Origin: Phycisphaerales bacterium
GTDB lineage: Bacteria; Planctomycetota; Phycisphaerae; Phycisphaerales; UBA1924
Assembly: GCA_035627955.1 (NCBI GenBank)
Contig: DASPKU010000015.1
Location: 62,001-126,000 of the forward strand
Direction: 5' to 3'
Length of the DNA stretch: 64,000 nucleotides
This document shows positions 60,601 to 64,000 of this stretch, in pieces. Under the pieces are notes generated by a model. That model made no database searches. It was not told where the DNA came from and was given only the letters and a program-made list of their open reading frames with translations. Made by a program: the position numbers and the translations under genes. How positions within the stretch are numbered: the stretch's first letter is position 1; every line of letters starts with the position of its first letter.

Positions 60601-63600
60601 TTGCCCGTCAGCTGCCGCTGCTGGATCAGCTCCGTCACCTGCCGCACCAGCTCGTGCCTGCGCCCGGTCGCCTCCCCCACCGCCCGCTGCATCGCGTCCC
60701 CCGCGGCGATCTCGTTCTTCTCCGCCAGGTAGAGCTGCGCCAGCCGCATCCAGCTGGTGGAGCGGTCCAGCTGCCCGCCCGAGCCGTAGCCGTACCCGTA
60801 CCGCGAGTTGCTCCAGCGGTAGCTCCAGTTCCAGTAGTCGTTGCGTGCCGAGGACAGCGGCTGCGGGCGGCTGGGCGTGATCGCCAGGTCCCGCATGCCC
60901 CACTCCCGCGCCTGCTTGGCCAGGCGAGTCTTGCACTCCAGCACCTTCTTCTCCCACGCGATCGCCTCGTCCATCTTCTGGCGGGCCTGCGCGACCTCGC
61001 CGAGTGTCTGCAGCAGGCCGAGCTCGTCGGGGAAGTCGGTGCAGTAGCGCTCGTACACCTTCTGGGCCGCGTCCCAGTCGCCCGAGCGGTCCAGCACTTC
61101 CGCCAGCTTGCAGGCCGCGGCGAAGTAGGCGACGCTCGACTTCAGCGGGCTCTCGCTGCTGGCCTTGAACGCCGCGGCCGCGTCCTCGAAGCGCTTGGTG
61201 TACAGCTCCTTCAGCTTGTCGTAGAGCTTGTACTCGTCGGCCACGCGCCGGGCGCGTGCCTCCTGATCGGTGTCACGCAGGAAGTCGTACAGCTGCACCA
61301 GGGCGTCGCGCTTGCTGAACGCCTCGACGATGCTGCTGAACGCCTTGTCAACGGCTCCCTCTTCGCCGTACCACGAACGCTGGGCCGTGCTGCTCAGGTA
61401 GACCTGTTGGAGCAGCGGGTCGCCCGCCACCTTGCCCGCCGCCTTGAGCCCCTCCTGGTAGAACTCGTACGCGAGGTCCTCCTGCTTGTGCAGCTGGGCG
61501 GTGTCGCCGAGCATGGTCCAGCGGTCAACATCCGGGCCGCGCTTGGGCGTGAGCTCCTTCCAGATGCCCCTGGCCTCCTCCATCCGCTCGGTCTCGGCGA
61601 GGATGGTGCCGAGGGTGAGCTTGGCCCGCAGGTAGCCGGGCGTCTGCACGCCCGTGCCGTACCAGCTCCAGCCCGCGCCCAGCGTCCACTTGTCGGCGAT
61701 GTCGGCCAGCAGGTCCTCGGTGACGCGCAGCTGGAGCTCCAGCGGCAGCGTGCGCACGAACTCGCGGCGCACGCGCTCGATGGTGCCCGCGCGCATCCCG
61801 TCACGCTGCGCCCCCAGCAGCTCCACCAGCTTCCGCCCGTGCGGCTCCGCCTCCTTGTACTTCTCGCCGCTCACCAGCAGGTCGGTGAGCACGCCCAGGG
61901 CCAGCGTGTCGTTCCCGTCCGCCTGCACCACCCGCGTCAGCAGCTGGGCCGCCTGATCGGTGTTGCCCTCGGCCTGCCTGATGACCGCCAGCTCCAGCAG
62001 CTCATCGCGGGTCAGCTCCTCCTGCTTCTTCGCGTTCAGGCGCGAGAGCTCCGCATCGCGCAGGGCCGGCTTCCGCGCGATCAGGTTGTACTGCTCGACC
62101 CTCAGGTGGTCGCGCTGGCTGCTCTTGCCCAGCCACGCCTGGTGCTCGACAGGGTACTTCGCCGTCTCCAGCTCCCGCAGCATCTGCAGCGCCAGCTCCG
62201 GCTTGTTCAGCTGCGAGCCCAGCAGGTCCGCGGCCTTGTCCTTCAGCACCGCGTTGTCGGGCTGCGCCGCGATCGCCTTCGTCAGCACCTCCTCGAGCTC
62301 AGCGATCAGGCCGTTCTCCATGAAGAACGCCACGCCCCGGTCGAGGTTGCTCTTGGCCTGCTGCCCGTAGCCGTAGCCGTAGTACGAGCTGTAGTACTGC
62401 GAGTAGGCCGCGCTCTGCATGGCCGACGAGTAGCTGCCGTAGCCGCCGGCGTTCTGCTGCGTCTTGTCCTCGCCCACCCCCGCGCTGAACAGGCGGGCGG
62501 CGACGCTGGCCGCGCCCGCGCGGTCGCCGCTGCGCAAGAACGCCGTCGCCAGCTTCTCGATGTTCCACACGTTGCCAGGCTCGAGGTCCAGCAGCCGGCG
62601 TGCCGCGGCCAGCGCCTCGGGCGTCTTGCCCGCCGCCTCCAGCGCCGCCACGAGGTTGCGGTGCAGGGCGTAATCGTCCGGTTTCTGCCGGATGCCCTCC
62701 TCGAGCACGTTCACGGCGTCCTCAAGCAGGCCGTTGTTCTTGAGCAGCGTGCCCGCGTACATCTTGTGCTGGATCTGCTTCCACAAGCGGCGGGCCTGCT
62801 CCACCTGCCCGCTCTCAAACTGCGTCTTGCCCAGTTCGCCGAGCACGTAGTCGCGGTCGATCTGCGGGAACCGCAGCACCTTCTGGTACCCCTCGATCGC
62901 CTCGTCAAACTTCGCCAGCCGCCGCAGCAACTCGGCCCGCGCCAGCGACAGGTCCACGTCGCGGGCGTTGTGCCGCAGGACCATGTCCAGCAGCTCCATC
63001 GCCCGCCCGTACTCGAACTCGCTCACCAGCAGCTGCGTGAGGGCCCGCGCCACCAGCGTGTTCTGCGGGTCGGTCTGCACCTGCTGGTGCAGCTCGTCGA
63101 TGAGCTCCTCGAGCGTGCCCAGCTGCGTGCACGTCTCGTGCAGCTTGGCCAGCGCCTCCTGCGCGCGGTCCATGTCGGTGCGCTGCAGGGCCACCGCCTT
63201 GAACGCCGCGGCCGCCTCCTCGTACCGCCCCGCGCCCGCGAGCGCCTTGCCGTAGTCCAGGCGGGCCTCGTGACGGTCGGGCTGGGCCCGAAGGGCCTTC
63301 TCGAAGTACGGCAGCGCACGGTCCGCCTCCTCCATCCGAACCATCTGCTCCGCCACCGCGCACTGCGTGGCCACGTTGGTGGGGTCCGCCGAGGCCATCG
63401 ACTCCAGCGTCGTCACCGCGCCGGCCTTGTCGCCCGAGCGCACCTTCACGTCCACAATCGCCTCGTAGAACTGGCGGGCCCGCTGCGGGTGCATCTGGAT
63501 CAGCTGCGTGTACGTCCCGATCGCCGCGTCGATGTCGCCCGTCGCGTCCTGCAGCTTCGCGAGCTGCGTCAGGGCCTGCTCGTGCCCGGGCTGCACCTTC

Positions 63601-64000
63601 AGCACCGCGTCCAGCGCGGCCCGCATGGTGGTGAAGTCCCGCTGCGTGTCCGCGGCCTTGGCCAGGATCAGCCACGCCATCACGTCGTCAGGCTTCGCAC
63701 TCGTCCGCTCCTTCTCCGCCTTGACCAGGTCGTCGAGCTTCTGCGCCGAGGCGTACATCGAGACCAGCGTCGACACCGCCTCCGCCTGCTGCACCGCGCC
63801 CTGCGCCTTGTCCACCAGTGATCGCCGCACGGCCAAGGCCTGCTCCAGTTGCCCGCTGCTGATGAGCAGCTCGGCCTTCACCGCCGCGTACTTGGCCTGG
63901 TCGGGCGCGATCTCGCACGCCTTGCTGATCGCGGCGAGGGCCGCGTCGAGCTTGCCCAGGCTCCGCAGCGCCCCCGCGAGCGCCGCCTGCACAGTCGCGT
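54615..64000 (-). CDS. Giant tetratricopeptide-repeat protein (partial, 5' end beyond right edge)
   Basis: At least 3,100 residues are visible, and the start lies to the right of the window. The sequence is almost wholly degenerate TPR-type helix pairs (A-x-x-Y/F, L-x-x-A-L-x-L, P at the end of the second helix). At least six Tyr/Gly/Ser-rich, probably disordered stretches interrupt it (around 62340-62450, 60775-60840, 58350-58410, 57880-57945, 56215-56345 and 55270-55370). No enzymatic domain is seen. It is the first visible gene of the MoxR/DUF58 operon and ends with an ATGA overlap. It probably serves as a scaffold for the VWA/MoxR system; whether it is exported depends on the missing N-terminus. 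Confidence 0.85.
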   Translation of the reverse strand, partial: ATVQAALAGALRSLGKLDAALAAISKACEIAPDQAKYAAVKAELLISSGQLEQALAVRRSLVDKAQGAVQQAEAVSTLVSMYASAQKLDDLVKAEKERTSAKPDDVMAWLILAKAADTQRDFTTMRAALDAVLKVQPGHEQALTQLAKLQDATGDIDAAIGTYTQLIQMHPQRARQFYEAIVDVKVRSGDKAGAVTTLESMASADPTNVATQCAVAEQMVRMEEADRALPYFEKALRAQPDRHEARLDYGKALAGAGRYEEAAAAFKAVALQRTDMDRAQEALAKLHETCTQLGTLEELIDELHQQVQTDPQNTLVARALTQLLVSEFEYGRAMELLDMVLRHNARDVDLSLARAELLRRLAKFDEAIEGYQKVLRFPQIDRDYVLGELGKTQFESGQVEQARRLWKQIQHKMYAGTLLKNNGLLEDAVNVLEEGIRQKPDDYALHRNLVAALEAAGKTPEALAAARRLLDLEPGNVWNIEKLATAFLRSGDRAGAASVAARLFSAGVGEDKTQQNAGGYGSYSSAMQSAAYSQYYSSYYGYGYGQQAKSNLDRGVAFFMENGLIAELEEVLTKAIAAQPDNAVLKDKAADLLGSQLNKPELALQMLRELETAKYPVEHQAWLGKSSQRDHLRVEQYNLIARKPALRDAELSRLNAKKQEELTRDELLELAVIRQAEGNTDQAAQLLTRVVQADGNDTLALGVLTDLLVSGEKYKEAEPHGRKLVELLGAQRDGMRAGTIERVRREFVRTLPLELQLRVTEDLLADIADKWTLGAGWSWYGTGVQTPGYLRAKLTLGTILAETERMEEARGIWKELTPKRGPDVDRWTMLGDTAQLHKQEDLAYEFYQEGLKAAGKVAGDPLLQQVYLSSTAQRSWYGEEGAVDKAFSSIVEAFSKRDALVQLYDFLRDTDQEARARRVADEYKLYDKLKELYTKRFEDAAAAFKASSESPLKSSVAYFAAACKLAEVLDRSGDWDAAQKVYERYCTDFPDELGLLQTLGEVAQARQKMDEAIAWEKKVLECKTRLAKQAREWGMRDLAITPSRPQPLSSARNDYWNWSYRWSNSRYGYGYGSGGQLDRSTSWMRLAQLYLAEKNEIAAGDAMQRAVGEATGRRHELVRQVTELIQQRQLTGKMLPVLRTLAVYAPADERVQLAFADSLEAAGKKDLAVEVCNRMLRRGLSDLGTLAEVKRRINAMSPQSAAPEVTLASLEAESAAQPENLKTKLRLAKAYYYSLEVEKSAAILEQLAKDAPHLEGLHELLVEVYTLKGDSEKLVAALKLQIEKESDDRKKRVLRWRLVDELLTAGKDEEALTIVKEQGDPRDPASYVRIGTLLQYFGKYDEAVAMLQKAKSSQRRNPYGGDETNFAVAQAMALQGDFPGAAKKIMDAVAEQSKQQVQYGGVYGMYNDQAGSPFQALETVFALYPKLAEEVEKLVEERRAAAPTDANTVKLVMGLHRSLGRPDKADAMAEKQVDEGNADQGMVAKQIDAALARKDYDKAVALAEKFINNQPKQVTMPGMPAQYAAYAALQSPRAFMLCKLGDVYWDKGDKDKAFETYAKLIDPKIEETKTAYATICLVRGRTDEAKKLVEDALAVQKVKLPALLQFRAAIAALEGKPEAAFDAIAEAAKHQTGEQDPYSYRGGGDGTQMLAMMARKTGQLDKYAAFMREKIQKNPNDWSNYQSLITAYSEAGRHEDVMSVLAEAEKIPALLAQALATKVSLVKATAPLDELIASYEKLLELQEKDVSADGSMEHDYQGYRALLADLLWEKGEREKAVAKWLERANLQKPGTHVTLARQYEEKEAWDEAEKAFTRAVELDPDNILARTGLAELAYARADRMAMLPHMLEVFNKTGVQDPRDSRRNSYSYSGYNPYGADEEEEPAETTAPMTEWAAMLAADPAVMDYLEKEAGDKAGEYRVMLGALTGDWNMLEQALKPKIDAGTHDPQTWQLWAKVQQRKGDWKEAARALSYLKRSNQTTIAQYRDRLKLVLAGKQFKEAAAGTRQAQPGAGMTPTGPGANPYYSGYSSRYSSYWGGSGDDLLPSIYLKLGDRVKAERLYLVGGDGEGVEGKLPRLSMLMWDDGKQDRALELMRQAIVASDNSYGRNMITQYAAMVAESGKVQDAIDLLVRSYRWDSSADQSSMYEQMYAQRGGNEQLERGQGSMLGDSIFELLTRHGLYEATLKKLAEDSAKDPTDARLSQLVISLQKRGAKWADLKQALAGWQAAKPGDLAIKMEHFHACCQLGKHDEALALLEEIKKDAPARKERWALHEAFVHFLKDDAEKAIAVLEPVLAADVAETQEPEQAAMLLACLGKLEGVVSRMEKMHASGEIPPQSLSSLLKVYLAAGKKDEALALALDRFWKTEQVLSIDSPWYRAVCRLGAEGAKARSDRPADTALMVLATQGPKAGVQAFTALTSGETPSVEALRGLILAAGLAGDDALAQKTTSTLVAWLEPRRHTAWYKHDEPSLQQMARKMLDQASRMGTSQIAMAGAAGGQMWQGMEHSQGPQGVQTYGTLWQVYGGHACELLARMGKADELRTAMKAMQRRMEGGGYSDEYSYSYSYSYSSRYAGFGGIPYMRSSYSYRDPYDQQGGDWQSSVRSLLWQCGHAELTHQAYATLAARTPQEEWGTAGAAAAAIGKGEDAAAWRSKLANALFASLLSADTPDLGSSTRDPWRWYYGSSNAAQELWRIRAALRTPVWDEEEPPAIPVRGEVDQLWELALLDPAVAARFEALEQSVGQGWGGTRTFQQLLAYAMARKDAAKVIALIEKAYEPDKIISSEQLTYYVWACYKTKAFDKLEAVLAKAEKSSSTMKNDVDLARLVMLRKLGKAAEADALEQKLLAQCVKERPNTRRLKPELTMNIDGEDGRQARRAWMSYGSSAMMYRYGGYQYNYNYGRYYGGGMYDAPTIPVLANLIGVRFDARVREEDLTLDELRSAYYSHGLWTDAARLFDKEMAEETDPKAKEHLLASKAYALHRAGKKAEAHQTAAAQEQLLLAQIKERPADASLRSQLADLYMSKQYGEDYAKALDAVMTARRLDPTCDQNGAIAVHCLYKLNRHAEALEAWRAAQRVAGEEAYDAPTIYYAALAAGKAGDKALGERLARQALYTNPGDKLAAEAQGLIK

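Noticed and set aside
59109-63821. A very long open frame on the plus strand opposite the giant TPR gene
   Set aside because: It is antisense to a gene with clear TPR pattern, and its translation is Arg/Leu/His/Val-rich without any domain. High-GC codon bias on the minus strand keeps this frame open.

Overview
The window is high-GC bacterial DNA (roughly two-thirds G+C outside a lower-GC island at about 30.1-35.3 kb). It most likely comes from a planctomycete of the class Phycisphaerae. The pointers are two secreted proteins ending in a 'GC-type dockerin' tail (DFNGDGD-x-GTD-x-DIEAFF, final Cys), short fibronectin-like and beta-repeat proteins of a planctomycete kind, a fused CcoNO cbb3 oxidase, and a large MoxR/DUF58/VWA locus. 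This assignment is inference from gene content; there is no rRNA to confirm it.

Layout. 0-2.8 kb: Tad/Flp pilus genes (partial prepilin peptidase, two near-identical Flp pilins, a TadG-like protein) and tRNA-Gly(TCC). 2.9-10.4 kb: a tightly overlapping five-gene operon, SWIM zinc finger - DUF5691 - MoxR AAA+ - DUF5682 - VWA; its function is unknown and it resembles MoxR-VWA conflict systems. 10.4-18.3 kb: an RNA-repair locus. RtcR (CARF-sigma54 activator) is divergent from rsr (Ro60/TROVE), followed by four tandem Y-RNA-like RNAs, rtcB (RNA ligase), an unknown gene and rtcA (RNA cyclase). A good sigma54 promoter lies in front of rsr. 18.3-28.4 kb: a beta-repeat protein, an Rrf2 regulator and a divergent cbb3 oxidase operon (ccoNO, a ccoQ-like ORF, ccoP, ccoG, ccoH, a SafE-like gene, ccoI, ccoS).

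28.4-37.4 kb: a probable defence island. It holds an HNH endonuclease, a three-gene operon with the architecture of the Detocs antiphage system (histidine-kinase-like sensor, lone receiver, receiver fused to a nucleoside phosphorylase), a NERD-domain protein and small unknowns. 37.4-46 kb: a 21-bp tandem repeat, secreted proteins, a GH43 glycosidase lipoprotein, a ThrE-like exporter and an unknown gene. 46-64 kb: a minus-strand operon of a giant TPR protein (at least 3,100 residues, cut by the window edge), a coiled-coil membrane protein, MoxR, DUF58, and two BatA/VWA membrane proteins.

Two points stand out. First, the intergenic region between rsr and rtcB holds four Y-RNA-like hairpins of increasing complexity. 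The last encloses a circularly permuted tRNA-like module with T arm, acceptor pairing and D arm. Second, several genes, including the first gene of the SWIM/MoxR operon, the HNH gene and the NERD gene, have a TAGACT-like -10 box only 7-9 nt upstream of the start codon, which suggests leaderless transcripts.
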